Assembly (NCBI GenBank): GCA_027625915.1
Contig: JANTQA010000016.1
Location: 3,787,001 to 3,851,000 of the forward strand
Length of the DNA stretch: 64,000 bases
Origin: Anaeramoeba flamelloides
Lineage: Eukaryota > Metamonada > Anaeramoebidae
Direction of reading: 5' to 3'
A model generated the notes under the pieces. It saw only the letters and a list, made by a program, of their open reading frames with translations. It did no database searches and was not told the origin of the DNA. Below are positions 22,583 to 35,045 of the stretch, piece after piece (position 1 is the first letter of the stretch; every line of letters begins with the position of its first letter). Position numbers and translations under genes: made by a program.

Positions 22583-23260
22583 TAGTCAAAGAAACCCAGT
22601 TGTAATGGGTGAAACAAATGTTTTTATAGGGTTTGCATAGATATTAGAAGAAAATTTTTCTTTTGGAAATCTTCAAAATTAAAATCATTTTTTGACATTT
22701 TTGTTTTTTCATTTTCGATTTTTTTTTTAAAACCTAATTCAGTTGCAAAAAAATTTTTTTTTATTTCAAGATCAATAGTCACTTCGTAAAAATATGTTAT
22801 TCTAAGGTTATTGAAACTATGAAAATGATTGTTGAGAAATAATATCAATTTATATTGGAATTCAATTCGATCTTCGATCCTGATATTTGATTAATAAATG
22901 TGAAATATTTTCACTTCATTTTCATTTCCTTTTTCAAATAGAGACCACAAATACCAACACACTTGGTTTGGGGGCTTGATTTCTAAAATAAAAGTATGGA
23001 AAATAGAGTGAAAATTGTTTCCTATTTATTAAACAAATACCCGTAGAATTTCAAAACGAACATTGTTGTTTTTCTCAAAAAGCACTAAGAATTTGAGTTT
23101 TTCAATTTTTAAGAAAATTTATTGATTAATTAGTTTTCTTTCAGACATAAATCAACAATTATTTGATGTGTATTATTATGCTTATTTCTTATTTGTTCTT
23201 CAAAGGTCAAATATATAAAATAATTGATATTTGAAAAAAAATGTTGGGCACCTTTTACTG
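22583..23260. mobile_element. TIR element G, copy 1
   Basis: The left end is TAGTCAAAGAAACCCAG. The right end is GTTGGGCACCTTTTACTG, the inverse of the family terminus CAGTCAAAGGGGCCCA. The internal order matches 39857-40377 and 51717-52240: ATCAATAGTCACTT, GTTATTGAAAC, AAAATGATTGT, then GATATTTGAAAAAAA before the right end. A segment around 22920-23000 also resembles 29094-29190, so another repeat may be nested in this copy. Confidence 0.75.
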
Positions 23261-24109
23261 AAACAGAGTTTATTAAAACTTTGAAACTAAAATATCATTT
23301 ACTGATCTATTCCTGAAAAAGAACCCAAACCAAAGTAAACCAGAGTTGAATCTTAAATTTTTCAATTTTTTGAACATTTTTTTTTTTGAATAAAATTTTG
23401 GTTTTATTAAATTTGGTTTTGGATCTAGAGATGGGTTTATTCGAAGGATTAAAATTAATCAAACTTTAAACCTAAAAAAAATAGACATGAAAAGGTGATA
23501 TTTGAAATAAATATTTTCTCTTTTAGAAGACCAAACACAAAAAGATCACCTTTCCAAATAAATTTGTTAAAATCATGTTAAAAAAAAAGATAAATTGATA
23601 AACCCCTAATTTTGATGATTTGTTTTATTTATCTTCTTAATTAGTATGAACCAAACAATTTATAGCCTTGAATTTCTTATACCTCACTACCATTTATTAT
23701 TATTTTACAAAAACAATTTTTTTACAAATGTATTTTCAAATATTCAATTTTCAAATATTTTTATCAAACAAAACCAAAATAAAGAATGTTATTTTGGTAA
23801 AATTAAAATAAAAGGGTTGAATTCTTGGAATCAAAAAAACTATTACAAAAGATTCAACCCAAAAGAAGAGATAAAATTAGAAAAAATTTCAATAAGATTA
23901 AGAATTATTTTTAGTTGACAATTTTAAAGGACCATGTTTTCAAGTGAAAAAGGTAAAATAATGTATAAAAAAACCATTGAAAGAGTTTCATTCTCTCAGT
24001 AATACTTAAATTCTGGGAATTTCTTTGAGAAAAAATGAGAAATTTTTAAAAGTTTAACAATTTCACCAATTTTTACCTTAAAATGTCATACCAAAATATG
24101 ATTTTAATA
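23261..24109. other. gene-free AT-rich region
   Basis: No gene is supported. The open frame 23646-23918 has a start codon but shows no family features, and its composition resembles its flanks. Confidence 0.4.
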
Positions 24110-24308
24110 CAATAAGTTTCACTATTAAGATACAGACTTTCAATCAAATTTAAGGTACAAAAAAATCTCAAATTAACGCACCTTTTTTAGTATTTTTTTT
24201 ATACAAATTATTTTACTACTAATTGAATTTTTTGCTTTAATTTTACTATAATTATTTTTGTGCTTTAAATTTGATTGAAAGTTTTTGTTTTAAAAGTGGA
24301 AACGAAAG
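24110..24308. mobile_element. MITE-A copy 4 (diverged)
   Basis: TA-flanked, 199 bp. The left end is CAATAAGTTTCAC and the right end AGTGGAAACGAAAG. The inner arms still read TTTCAATCAAATTTAAGG and TTAAATTTGATTGAAAG. Confidence 0.85.
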
Positions 24309-24559
24309 TATTTTAGAATTAGCATTTCAATTCCGGAACTCACAGTAATTCCTCTGGCTGTTATACATATTTTTTTCATTTACTTGTACAATTTTGAAAT
24401 GTTCTCAAATTTGAACTTGCACTTGAAAATCCCCAAAAGCCATTTTTTTATAATTATTTTTTTTTATTAATTTATTTTTATTTTCCGTTTACTTTTCATT
24501 GAATAAGATTGAAAAAAAGTATATGAGAAAAGGTAAAGATGACAAATAATGTTTTTTTT

Positions 24560-24876
24560 TTTTTGATATTAAATGTAATAGATAAAAAAAGCAAATTAAT
24601 TTTGTCCTATATGTTTTAAATATGAACATAAAGATTTAATAGAAAATATTAATCCTTTTTATGGGTATGTCCTTCCTTTGAACAAAATCAATTAATATTT
24701 AAAAATAAATTAAAAGAAATAAATCTTAATCTATTGATTTTAAACTGTGATAGTTTGAAATTAGTTTCATTAATTAATAATCTTGAAATCTATGATTGTA
24801 CATTTAAATTAGTGAAACCAAATTTAAGTCTAAGGGCAACTATGTTGTAATTTACACTTGTTCAATAATAAAAATA
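24560..24876 (+). pseudogene. LINE 3' fragment (ORF C-terminus and 3' end)
   Basis: A non-LTR retrotransposon tail. The frame reads FLWVCPSFEQNQ, the second half of the C-terminal zinc-knuckle-like motif, then NCDSLKLVSLINNLEIYD and NLSLRATML before TAA. The 3' end TGTTGTAATTTACACTTG-TTCAATAATAAA matches 45495-45535. The upstream part of the motif is broken. It is truncated at the 5' side, as LINE insertions usually are. Confidence 0.85.
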
Positions 24877-25404
24877 AAAAAAGAAAATAAAGTTTTTTTT
24901 ATTTTTTTCCATTTTTTCCTGGTTGAATCTTCTTTATAATTGTCAAAAAGAGTTTACACCAGTAAAAGATCAAGTGGTTACTTGTTAATACAATGACACT
25001 GAAACACAAAAGTATGAGTAACTTGAAAATAATTAAAAAAAAAAAATAAAGGCATAAAATGACCAAGGTTTAAATCAAATAAGATCAAAAAAAAAAAAAG
25101 AAAAGAAATTACAACAACTTAAACAAAGATCCCTAAATAAACATTCATGATCAATTATCAAATTATTAAATCAGACAAAAGTACCGTGAATATGATTCTG
25201 AGAGTCCTTAATTAAAGATAGCATAGTTTTTTTTTTTTTTTTTTGATTTTTTACCAATTGAAACTTCTTATAAACCCTTTTTAAATTTCTTTTTTTTCCC
25301 TTTTTTCTTTTCAATTTTTTGCTTTTCTTTTTAAACATGAAAAAATTGGGTGTGTCTTTCCCATGAACAACTGTTAACAATGATTTTTCATTTAAATTAT
25401 CTTT
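24877..25404. other. gene-free region between LINE tails
   Basis: A K-rich - strand frame (25171-25380) starts at TTG and sits in A/T-rich low-complexity DNA. I do not support it as a gene. Confidence 0.4.
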
Positions 25405-25475
25405 GAGGAAATTTAAGTAAAATGAAATCTCGAGTGTAATTTACACTTCTTCAATTATAAAAATAAAAAAAAAAT
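25405..25475 (+). pseudogene. very short LINE 3' end
   Basis: Only the last ~10 codons (GNLSKMKSRV, compare GNLSLRTTRV) and the 3' stem-loop GAGTGTAATTTACACTTC plus A-rich tail are left. A severely 5'-truncated insertion of the family at 24560 and 44750. Confidence 0.8.
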
Positions 25476-26328
25476 TATGTTTTTTTTTATTTTTTTATTC
25501 AATTTCTTCAGAATGAAAAATAATTTTTGAGAAGTGATAGTGAAATTGCACAATAACTCAACACTCTCAAGGGTGGGAAATCCGTCCTTAATCGAAAATA
25601 AATAATCATAAAATCAAACCAATTCTTCCAATAAATCTTCATATCTGGTGAATAATTCAAAAAAACATCCTATTTTGAGAACTCCAATCAAGAATTAGCT
25701 GAATTAAATGAAAATAGGATTTTTAAATTTATTTTGGAATTTCGGTAGAAATAAAATGTAATTTGTTTCTCAGAAATTTTACAACAAAAGTATTTCCCTT
25801 GATAATTAAAAATACTGTTATTTTCCAATAAATAAAGGAAAATTTTTATTTGAATTTCCAAAATGAATATCAATTATTATTGATACAATAAAATTACAAG
25901 AGTAAAAATTTTGTCTTAGAGTTAACTCAAGTAGTTTAATTTATTGTTTAAAAAAATCATTTCTAAATGATGTTGAATAGATCTTTGGATTTTCTTCGGC
26001 TTATAAATTATAAATAATTTGTTTATTTAAAATTTCCCAAACAAAATCATTTTTTAATTGGAAAATAATTGTAAAACTAAATAAAGAATAATTAATTATA
26101 TCAAATTTTACAGATAAGATGGCTCAATAAATGATTTCTATTTATTTTTTCTTGATCAATCTTTTCCTTTTTTTGAATTCAATTTTTTAGTTGGTATGAA
26201 AATATCTTATACAAGGAGATCTAACACTCCAGTATTTATTAAAATATCAATGTATTTGGCTAAAGAAATAATTTGAATAATTCAGTTTCACATAAATGGT
26301 GGCGCTCATAATTTGAAAAATGTACTTA
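25476..26328. other. gene-free AT-rich region
   Basis: No supported gene. The - strand frame at 25688-25873 has no family signature. Confidence 0.4.
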
Positions 26329-26525
26329 CAGCCAGCCCCACTTTTAATACACAAACTTTTAACAAAATTTTAGTCACAAAAAAATCTCAAATAAAAGCAC
26401 ATTTTTTGTAATTTTTTTTTTACACAAATTATTTTACGTGAATCTGTATTCTGTGCCTTAATTTAAGATTTTTTTTGTGCCTTAAATTTCGTTGAAAGTT
26501 TGGGTATTAAACGTGGAGCTGACTG
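26329..26525. mobile_element. MITE-A copy 5
   Basis: 197 bp with TA on both sides. The left end is CAGCCAGCCCCACTTTTAA and the right end ACGTGGAGCTGACTG. The GTGCCTTAAATTTCGTTGAA arm is intact. Confidence 0.92.
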
Positions 26526-27227
26526 TACTTCCTGAATTAAAAAATATAATACTAGTATTTAGAGAAGACTTTTCAGTAGATTGTAAATTGGGTAGTGCCA
26601 TTAATTTAATTCTTGTTAAATACTTTTTCAATATAATCTTTTAACTTCAGTGACTGTCCAAATTGTAAATTTATATTACCAAATGAAAAGTTTTGTTTTT
26701 AGAATTCCTCAACTCCAAAATTTCATAATTTACAATTTTCAAATGACGAACATCCATTTTGTTTTGATTAAAATTAGTACACCTAATCAAGAAACCAAAG
26801 AATAGATATGTTGAGGATTAAAAAGGTGATACCATTTAATAAGAGATATAATTGATTCAAAAAACTTATTTTTCTTTTGGTTTTTTTTTTCTCGATACTT
26901 TTCAAAGCTTGATCAAATAGATATTTAAAAAAAAAGATGATTTCTTTTTTAAACACAAACAAATAAGTTTTACAACAAAAGACAACTCTAATATTTGAAT
27001 AAAACCCTGACTTTTTTTAAGAAAGTAAAAAAAGAAGTCATCTCAAATTAACCTCCTTTGTTTTGTATTTAATAAATACTCTTTTATTTTAAAAAAAAAC
27101 AATTTACAAAAAAATAATTCGATTTATTGCATTTTGAAAAAAAAAACTCAAAAATAAAAAACAATAAAGTAAGACATTACGAGAACGACTCACAAAACAA
27201 GGTGATCATTACAATTGTTTAAAGTGT
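26526..27227. other. gene-free AT-rich region
   Basis: Nothing recognised. It contains the 3' flank of the small - strand gene. Confidence 0.45.
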
Positions 27228-27578
27228 TCACCACTTGAGATTTTCATTTGATCCATCTTCATTGATCACAAAACCATAATTGTCAACAACTATTCTATTT
27301 TGGTGAATCCCAATCTCTTTTTGCAAATACCAAAGATTTGTGTTATATGCTTTATCCATCAAATCTTGAGTTCTGTTGTGAGGTGCGTTTGGCAGATCTG
27401 TTTGAGTCTGCTCGTTCTTTTGAAAGAGAAATGTAAATTTTTTTGAAAATTGAAATCTGTTCTCCATAACTAAGTTGCACGTTTCTTTCTTCAGTTGGTA
27501 TTGGGTATGGGTAATACACTGATCATTTGGATTGGCGTTTAGTTTCTTCTTGGGCTTGCTGAAAAATGTGCTTGTCAT
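27228..27578 (-). CDS. small protein of unknown function
   Basis: A 116-residue product from ATG 27578. The sequence has mixed codon use and is clearly less AT-rich than its flanks, which is why I accept it. The N-terminus is basic (FFSKPKKKLNANPND). A central ERFQF-like aromatic segment is followed by KNEQTQTDLPNAPHNRTQDL and a C-terminal KEIGIHQNRIVVDNYGFVI. No transmembrane segment, signal peptide or known domain is visible. The frame stays open upstream to a TTG at 27620. It contains TTAG immediately before TG ATC TGC (27600-27597), which would make an in-frame ATG if an upstream exon ended in A, as proposed for the proteasome gene. That start would add seven residues. The stop is TAA. 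Confidence 0.6.
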   Translation of the reverse strand: MTSTFFSKPKKKLNANPNDQCITHTQYQLKKETCNLVMENRFQFSKKFTFLFQKNEQTQTDLPNAPHNRTQDLMDKAYNTNLWYLQKEIGIHQNRIVVDNYGFVINEDGSNENLKW

Positions 27579-27599
27579 GAAAGTTATCTTGCAGATCAC

Positions 27600-28065
27600 T
27601 AATTTCTTCTTTGGGGGCAAATGTTACAATTGAAAAAGAATCTTTGAAAAAAAGAATTAAAATTAAAATATTGAGGTTGAAAAAATAATGAGTGAAAATT
27701 GTATTTTATTTATTACAGTTGGATTATTTTTAAATCGCTTATAAACAAACTAATGTATATGTGTGTAAGCAATTACACAGCAAGATATATTTTGATTTCA
27801 ATTAAATGAAAAAACTGTACAAGGTCTGTTTTTGAGAGAAAAATATCCTCAAACTTTTCAAAACAAAAATTCTTTATCTTGTTTATTACTTTCTTTTTTG
27901 AATTGATTGACCTCCTAAAAGACTGATAAATTATTGTTGAGAAAGGGGCAATTCAGAGGAAAAGTAGAAGTGTAAACCAACTTGAATGAATTATAATGTT
28001 TTGTCGAGTTATTTTTAATTTATGATTGTTTTGGAAACTGTTTTTTTCAATATTATTTTGACAAT
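27600..28065. other. gene-free AT-rich region
   Basis: No supported feature. It includes the presumed 5' flank of the - strand gene. Confidence 0.4.
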
Positions 28066-28891
28066 TTAAGGTTTACAATTAAGGAGTTTTGAAAAAATGA
28101 TTATCTCGTGGTGTGGTGGTTTGTTGGTTTGGTTCTTATCTGATCGATCTTGGACTTGGTATGTTTGTAATACTATTAATTTCCAATTAAAAAATGAAAT
28201 TTTTATTACATATTCTCCAATATTTTTTTCTATGAATTATTAGTTGAAGAAAATCCAAAGAATATTTAACTAATAGTTTAGAAATGATATTTTTAGACAT
28301 TTAATTAAACCACCTTAGTGAACTCTAAGACACAATTTTTACTTCGATTAATTTGGTTGTAATAAGTAATAATTAATATACATTTTGGAAATTGAAATCA
28401 AAATTTTCATTTTTATAATTGGAAAATACAAGTATTGGTTCAAAAAGGTAATTATTAGCAATTGATTTATTTTTTTTTTTCAAAATCCAATTAGAAGAGT
28501 TTAAAATTAATAGATTAGATGACAAGTTATAAAAAAATAAGATTTTTGTGTTGTAAAATGAAATAGTCTAACGGGCTGTGGTTTTATTTGGAGCTTTTCC
28601 AAGAATTACTATATTTTATTTTAGGTTGATTATGTAAGAGGTAAATTTATATTTCAATCAAAAAACCCATAAAATTAAAATTCATTCTTGAAAACCTATC
28701 ATTCTAGCAGTCTTGCAATCTTCAATTTGGATATCGGAAAAAAAAAAAAAATTGCCCAAAATTACCTTTTTGAACCCTATTACAATACATACCAAGTCCA
28801 AGATTGATCCAATTAGGACCAAATTAACAAGTTGCCACTCCCAACACAAGATAATCTTTTTTTTTCAAATTTCAAGGGTTATAAACCTTAA
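28066..28891. mobile_element. TIR element K, TTAA-flanked
   Basis: TTAA at 28066-28069 and 28888-28891 bound an element with inverted ends of ~105 bp. The left end has GGTTTAC, then GATTATCTCGTGGTGTGG, then GATCTTGGACTTGGTATG. The right end in reverse complement has GGTTTAT, GATTATCTTGTGTTGGG and AATCTTGGACTTGGTATG. There is no ORF of note; the frame at 28713-28916 is read across the right TIR. Like MITE-C it begins GG after TTAA. No second copy is in this window. Confidence 0.8.
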
Positions 28892-31800
28892 GGTTTACCA
28901 ATGCCGAATAATATAACAGTATATCTAGACTTTAGTGATGTTATTTTGATTCTTTTTTCCTCATTATGGGATTTTTATTAATTTTAATATTTATTGAAAT
29001 TTTATTTTTAATATTTTTATTTGTTTTTTAATGTTTCATAATGAAAAATTAAAAATTTTTAAACTGGGATTTAAATTATAAATGGGATAAATTTTCGCTT
29101 CATTTTCAATTTCCATTTTCAAATAGAGTATTTAAATTTCAATCTACATCATTTGGTACTATGAGGAAATCAAAATAAAATTTGGAAAACAGAAAGATCA
29201 TCACAATACAAATAAATAAATATAAACTAAAATTCAAAATTTTCCACACAGCTAAAAGGTTCCAAACAATCACAATAATACAATTCCATTGAAATTGGAG
29301 ATGATTTTGATTTTATGAAATATGAAAATCATTTTTTCATCTTTGAGTTTTTCTTTTCATTTCATTGTTTGAATTAGGTAATTTGTTTCGTTGAATCAAA
29401 TTTTTTTGAACTACTGATATAACATTTTCAAGAAAGGTCCTTTAAATAGAAAAACCAATTAATTTTATTCGTTGGTATCTAAAAAATTGATTGATCAATA
29501 TTCCTAATACAATTTACACAAATTTACCAAATACATGGAATTTTTTTTTTAAACAACTAAATTAAGTTACAAACACTTCCGATAAATGTATCTATTTTAG
29601 ATAAAATTGGAATGAGAAGTCTCAAATTTAGTCACTTCAATATTCAAACTTTAATAGATTAGATGAAGTTTCATCTAAACCTTAACAATAAATCAGTATA
29701 AAATTTATTTTTCACTTGTTTAATCTTTTTAGGATACAATTGAGATTTTTATTTTTTATTTATATTTATATTTATATTTTATTTGGATTAAAAAAAGTGA
29801 ACCTTTAAAAAGTAAATAAAATGATATCAGTAATTTTTTTGAAAAAATTCATAAAATTGGGTTATTTTTATATCTTTAGCTTTTGGTCTGTATTAAGATT
29901 TAGAGAAGTAAGTTTTTAGATATATTTAAAAGTTTATCTCAAAATTCAACAAGAAGGTTTAATTTGATTCCTCTAAAGAATATCGAAAGTAATTTATTTT
30001 ATCAAGACTATTGGGTTTTTTTTCATCAAAATAATAAATAGAAAAATAATATGAAAATTTCACAAATATTTCATGTATTTTTTATACATGAAGAAGTGGA
30101 AATTATACTCTTGATGTCCTTTCACCTTAAATTTTACTAAAAGGTAATTTAAGTTTAAAATCATATTTTTTACAATTTTCAAGGGTAATACAACTGAAAT
30201 TTTCTTTATGTTTCAAAAATAAAAAACAAAGTGATAATAAAAAGGGAAAAAATATAAAAAAGAAAGAAATGTAAAATGAGTTTATTAGAAGCAATATATA
30301 AAAATAATCAAAAGAAAAAAACACTATAATTAAGTAAGAACGTCCTAAATCATAATCACGATCTTTGAGTAAATATAATTTAATTTGATAATTGATCATG
30401 AATGTTTTTTTTTAAATATTCGTTGAATTATTGTAATTTTTGATTTATTTTAAATCTGATTTGTTTTAAACCTTTGATATTTCTAGCCTTTTGCTTATTC
30501 TTTTTTATTTTCAAGTTGCTATATCTACAATATTAGTAATAAATTACTAGTACATTTTATCTGTGAATCTTCTTTTCAATAAAAAGAAATTTAGATTGGG
30601 GAAAAAATGGAAAAAAAATAAAATAAAAACCTATGATTCCAAAACTTTTTATATACAAGAATGAATTTTTAAAACTATAATTTCTAAAAAAATTCCAAAA
30701 TTTTCGAGTCTACTTTTCAAACCCGATCACATTTCCAAAAGTATATGATTATATAAAATTTATTCTTTAAAAATATCAGATTAAATTCATTTTACTAAAA
30801 ATGCGAGAGCAAATAGAAAGAAATGTGATGCGATAATTATTTATTGTTTTCATATTTCAATTTTTTTAAGAAACTACTTCTCTTAAATTCCATGTCAGTG
30901 TTATAAAACTTAAATATCAAACAGATTATTAAGAACGCTCCTCAGATTGTTTTAAACAATAAATCTGTTTTAGAGTCATTTAAATTTCATTTTTACAGTT
31001 TGTTTGAAAATCTATTTTATCCTAGGATTTTTTTTTTTTCTTGATAAAAAAAAGAAGGGCAAACTTAAAATATACCTTCTTTATTTAAGTTTTATATCAC
31101 TGGCATGGGGAAGACTCAAATTTTTTCTAGAAAAAATAGATTTTTATTAAAAAAAGTCTAAAAATTAAAACATCCTTTTTCAGATTATGTACCATCTCAG
31201 ATTCATATTTTCAAAAAAATATTTTCAGCTCAAAAGATACTCAAGAAAGGTTTTAAATTGTATCTTTTAAAATTCTCTTTTTTAAATTGAATTGTAAAGT
31301 TTCTTTGTATGTTTTTGGATTATTATAAATGTGTGGTAGTGGTCAATTAAATATACACATTCTTTCTGGATCATAATCGTAAAATCGAATTTTTCTTGCT
31401 ATGTTATTATGCCTAACATCAAATATTCAAATACTTTCTTAATAACAAATTAGATACTATTTTTACCCTTGACTAGTAAGATTTAAAAGTTTCATAAGTT
31501 ACCTGTTGGATCATTTGAATTTGGAATTTTAATTGTTTTTTGAATTTCTGTTCCCACTATGAAATTTAGAAATTGAACACTTTTAACCTTTTAAGAAGTT
31601 AACAGATAACATAATTCCTATTTTTACAAAATTTTTTTAAAAAAAAATAATAAATTTTTAAGATCTAGTTCGAAAAAAAATTGAAAAATCTGAAAATCAA
31701 ATATTTTTTTTTACCTATTAAATTTTTAAAATTAAACTTTTTAATCTAAATAACAGGAAAATTATTAAATATAAATTTAAAAAAATTTCAAAATTTTGGT

Positions 31801-32819
31801 CAAATTCTCATTTTTCTCAAAATAGTCAATTTCATTGAAATATATTGACAGTGGGTAGTTAAAAACGCCTTTACTGGAAAGGTTAAGTGTATCATAGAGT
31901 ATGGTAGGGGAGGCATATGTGGTTTGTATGGTATACTCGTTAGGGTTAAGATTTTGAAAAAAAAAAAATAATGAAAAGACCAATTAGACTTTTGAAACTT
32001 GTTTTTAGTGGAAAGATTTTCCACTTAACTTTTTATGTTAAAATTGTTTTTCAAACAAATTTTTATAAATATTTAGTATTGATAATTTCAAGATTTTGGA
32101 TTTTTGAGAATTTAAGTAATAAAATACAACTAATTGTAAAATAGAATTTTTGCTTTTTTCAACTCTTACAATTATAAAAAAGCATCAAAAACTTTCATAA
32201 CCAATGAAAATAATCAAGAAACTGTTCAAAAATTTGAAAAAAATTCAATTTGACCAATATATAAATGGTATCTACTTAAAATATAAAGATTTCGTTTCTA
32301 ATGTGAATTTTAAAAATATACCTATTACAAAACCGAAACGAAATGAGTATTGCTGTTTGAAAAAAGTGAGGTCTTTTAAAAAAATTTTGGATTCTTTTTT
32401 TTATAAAAACTGTCTACTTTTTTAGAATTAGAAAGTTTTTGAAAGATTTTTATTTTAATAAAGTTATGAATTAACCTAATATCTGGTAGAGGTTGGGGGT
32501 GAATAAAAACAATTTTTTAAATAATAGTTTTAACTTTACTAAAACATAAAACTATTAAAAAATGTTTAAATTCTGACATTCTCATAAAAAAAACATTTTC
32601 CACTATATTAAAATAGAAAATTTTAAAAAAGTATTAATTCTCTTAAACTCAGAAAAAGTAACTTTTTTTTTTTATTAATGGCTATATAATTTTATGAATA
32701 ATATTACTTTTCAAAAAATTACAAATTAAAAATTATTTACACCCTTTTAACATTGTATCTTAGTTCTTATAAAGCAGTAATTTCAGCGAGTTCTCAAAAG
32801 AGAAATTAATAGATTAAGG
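28892..32819. other. long gene-free region
   Basis: About 3.9 kb without a supported gene. The segment 29094-29190 resembles part of element G copy 1 (22901-23000). 30430-30600 resembles 46280-46450. A G-rich island at 31870-31945 (GGTAGGGGAGGCATATG, CGTTAGGGTTAAG) stands out from the background but yields no gene or RNA I can name. Small frames at 30127, 31777, 31800 and 32204 have no signatures. Confidence 0.45.
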
Positions 32820-34090
32820 GTTATTATTCCATGAAAATAGGGAAAATGATTAAAAGATGTTTTTTTGTGGTATTCTCTCAAGTCAATTTCATAGATGCGA
32901 AGTTTCAAAAAATTCTGATCGACTAAGAAACATAAAAATAATATTTTTTTGTGAGATCAATATTTTTTAATCCATTTTTTCCAAGAAGAAAGCATTAAAT
33001 TCATTTTATTTCCCACATTATAAACAAGTTTTTTTCTTTATTTATTACCATTTACATCATTATTATACAATAAACAAGTCTTTGTTATCAGGAATATTAA
33101 TCTAAAGATTTTTTTTTCTTTTTTAAGATAATTCTTTTGGCAAAAAAAGGGTATTTTATTGAACATATTGAAAAATATTTGGATTACTTTATTACAGAAT
33201 ATTATTTATAAAGTTTAAGGTTTTAAATTCTTTTATAAATTTTACTAAGAAATATTGTTTTTTTATTATAAGATGATAATTGATTTTTACAAAATAAATT
33301 TTGGAATTTAGTAATTTTATCCTACAAATTCAAAATCAATTTTTTTATTCCAAAAATGATTTAAAATGTTATAATGATTCTTGTGAATAGGGATAATCAA
33401 TTTATTTCAAAACTTTTTTTCTCTTTTCATAAAATTTTTTTATAATTTTTTAAAAATCAGAAAACAACTTTTTCAAATTTTAAAGAAAAAAAATTTGCTT
33501 ATGAGATTTGAATTTAATAAATAAAATGTTGTTAAACTTTTATCAAAATTTAATTTATTTAATCACCACTACTTTGATTATTTTTATTTATTAATATTTG
33601 AATTGAAATAATAATTAATAATCTAAACAAAATCAAAAATTTTCATACAAAATCAAAGACTTTCCAACATAAAACGAAAAATATGGTAGACTATTTTCAA
33701 GATTTAAATTAATTGTTAATAAAAATAATAGGTTACTTTTTTAGTCTTATACTGATATTTCAATTAAAAATGGGATAATATTTTTGTTTCATTTTCCAGA
33801 ATTAACTTAATTATAAATAAAAATAATTGGTTATTTTTTTTTTGTTTTATATTGGAAACATGCAAATTTTGAACGGATTTAAAAAAATAGAATCAAATTA
33901 ATAAATTGTTTAGATGAGGTTTTCTCGTCCATTTCAGAAGTCGAAACACAAATTACAAAAAAAAAATTTTTAAAGGATCTTGTCAAAATTGCTTTTTTAA
34001 TTATTAAAAAATACCACCCCCTTAATTCAAAAACCAAAAAAAACATTGTAAAAATAACAACCAATCTTGAATTAAAAATAACAAAAAAAT
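32820..34090. repeat. dispersed repeat I, copy 1
   Basis: About 1.25 kb that aligns in order with 46930-48070. Shared phrases are AAATTCATTTTATTTC, TTACATCATTATTAT, AGGAATATTAAT, TTTTATATTGGAAACATGC and TTTAGATGAGGTT. No ORF or clear terminus, so it is an old dispersed or duplicated segment. Confidence 0.6.
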
Positions 34091-34428
34091 TAGATTAATT
34101 ATTTTGAGGTGTGACCAAAATGACTTCAAGACTATCTTTAAAACAGTTAACCAAAATAAAATTACAGATTTAGTCCCCTATTAAAAAACTATTCTGTCAC
34201 TCTTTTTCAAAATTACTTCTTCTAGTGTTTTGTTTGAAAAAAGAAGCAAAAAAGATTACACAAGAAAACTAAAAAGGAATTAAGGGAGAAAAATTGAAAT
34301 ACTAAAATTTATTCTTTTGAGAATATTGAGAAAAAAAAAACAAATTGAACAAAAAGAAGATTTCGTCAAAACCAATTTGGGAATTTAAAAAAAAGAATAA
34401 AAAAAAAAAAAAAAAAACCCTTTTTGGT

Positions 34429-35045
34429 TTAATCTTTTCTTGTTCTTAGTCTTTTTGTTGTGATCCCATCCTTAGTTAAAACATGTACAACTGAACCCCA
34501 ACCAGACAAGGCATCACGATCTACTGCTGCAAGCAAGCATTGTGAGACTACTTCAAAAAGCTCATCTGGCTCCATATTTTCTTTATAAAATGTTTCGCAG
34601 ACACCCATTAAGGACTCCTCTCCGGTCCCTGCAACGACAAAGCTTTTTGGGAACTCCATTGCACCGATCAGATCTGTTGCACACAAAAACGGTGTGTAAT
34701 CCTCTCCTTCAAGACCTGCGATGATTGGTGTAATAAAATATGGACCAAACCTTTTGGAATATAAGGTTTGGGCAACGTTATGTGCAAAGGTTTTTGGAGA
34801 AATTTCTCGTTCTTCTTCTAAATTATAAAGATTCATTTGAAATTTGAAGGACTCTCTTAAGGTTAAAATATCTGTATTCAACCCAGTCATCCCAAAAAGT
34901 GTGCGGTTATTGATTTTGAATATTCGATTGGAGTCAAGTGCAACGGTTTGATTCCTGACACCAAACCTTGTGTCGCCTGCAATGGCAACACAGTTTTTCC
35001 CTGCCATTGCTACGATCGTGGATCCATTATATTGAAAAATACTCA
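34429..35045 (-). CDS. PSMB3: 20S proteasome subunit beta type-3
   Basis: Non-catalytic beta3 subunit of the 20S proteasome core, a structural member of the two inner beta rings in cytosol and nucleus. Diagnostic segments are [20 protein letters not shown] (compare human beta3 [20 protein letters not shown]), RIFKINNRTLFGMTGL, SKRFGPYFITPIIAGLEGED, LIGAMEFPKSFVVAGTG and AVDRDALSGWGSVVHVL. There is no processed N-terminal threonine, as expected for beta3. If the protein starts M-SIFQYNG it has 205 residues, the same as human. The genome shows no ATG there: TG AGT ATT follows TTAG at 35047-35046, so the start codon is probably split by an intron, with exon 1 ending in A somewhere upstream. The listed span is the large exon only. 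The stop is TAA after RLRTRKD. Confidence 0.94.

Noticed and set aside
25171-25380. K-rich 69-residue - strand ORF
   Set aside because: It starts at TTG and reads A/T homopolymer tracts. Its upstream side is a LINE 3' end, leaving no room for a leader exon.
31777-32024. two overlapping - strand ORFs through the G-rich island
   Set aside because: Neither has a family signature, and they owe their length to one non-AT island between T-rich flanks.
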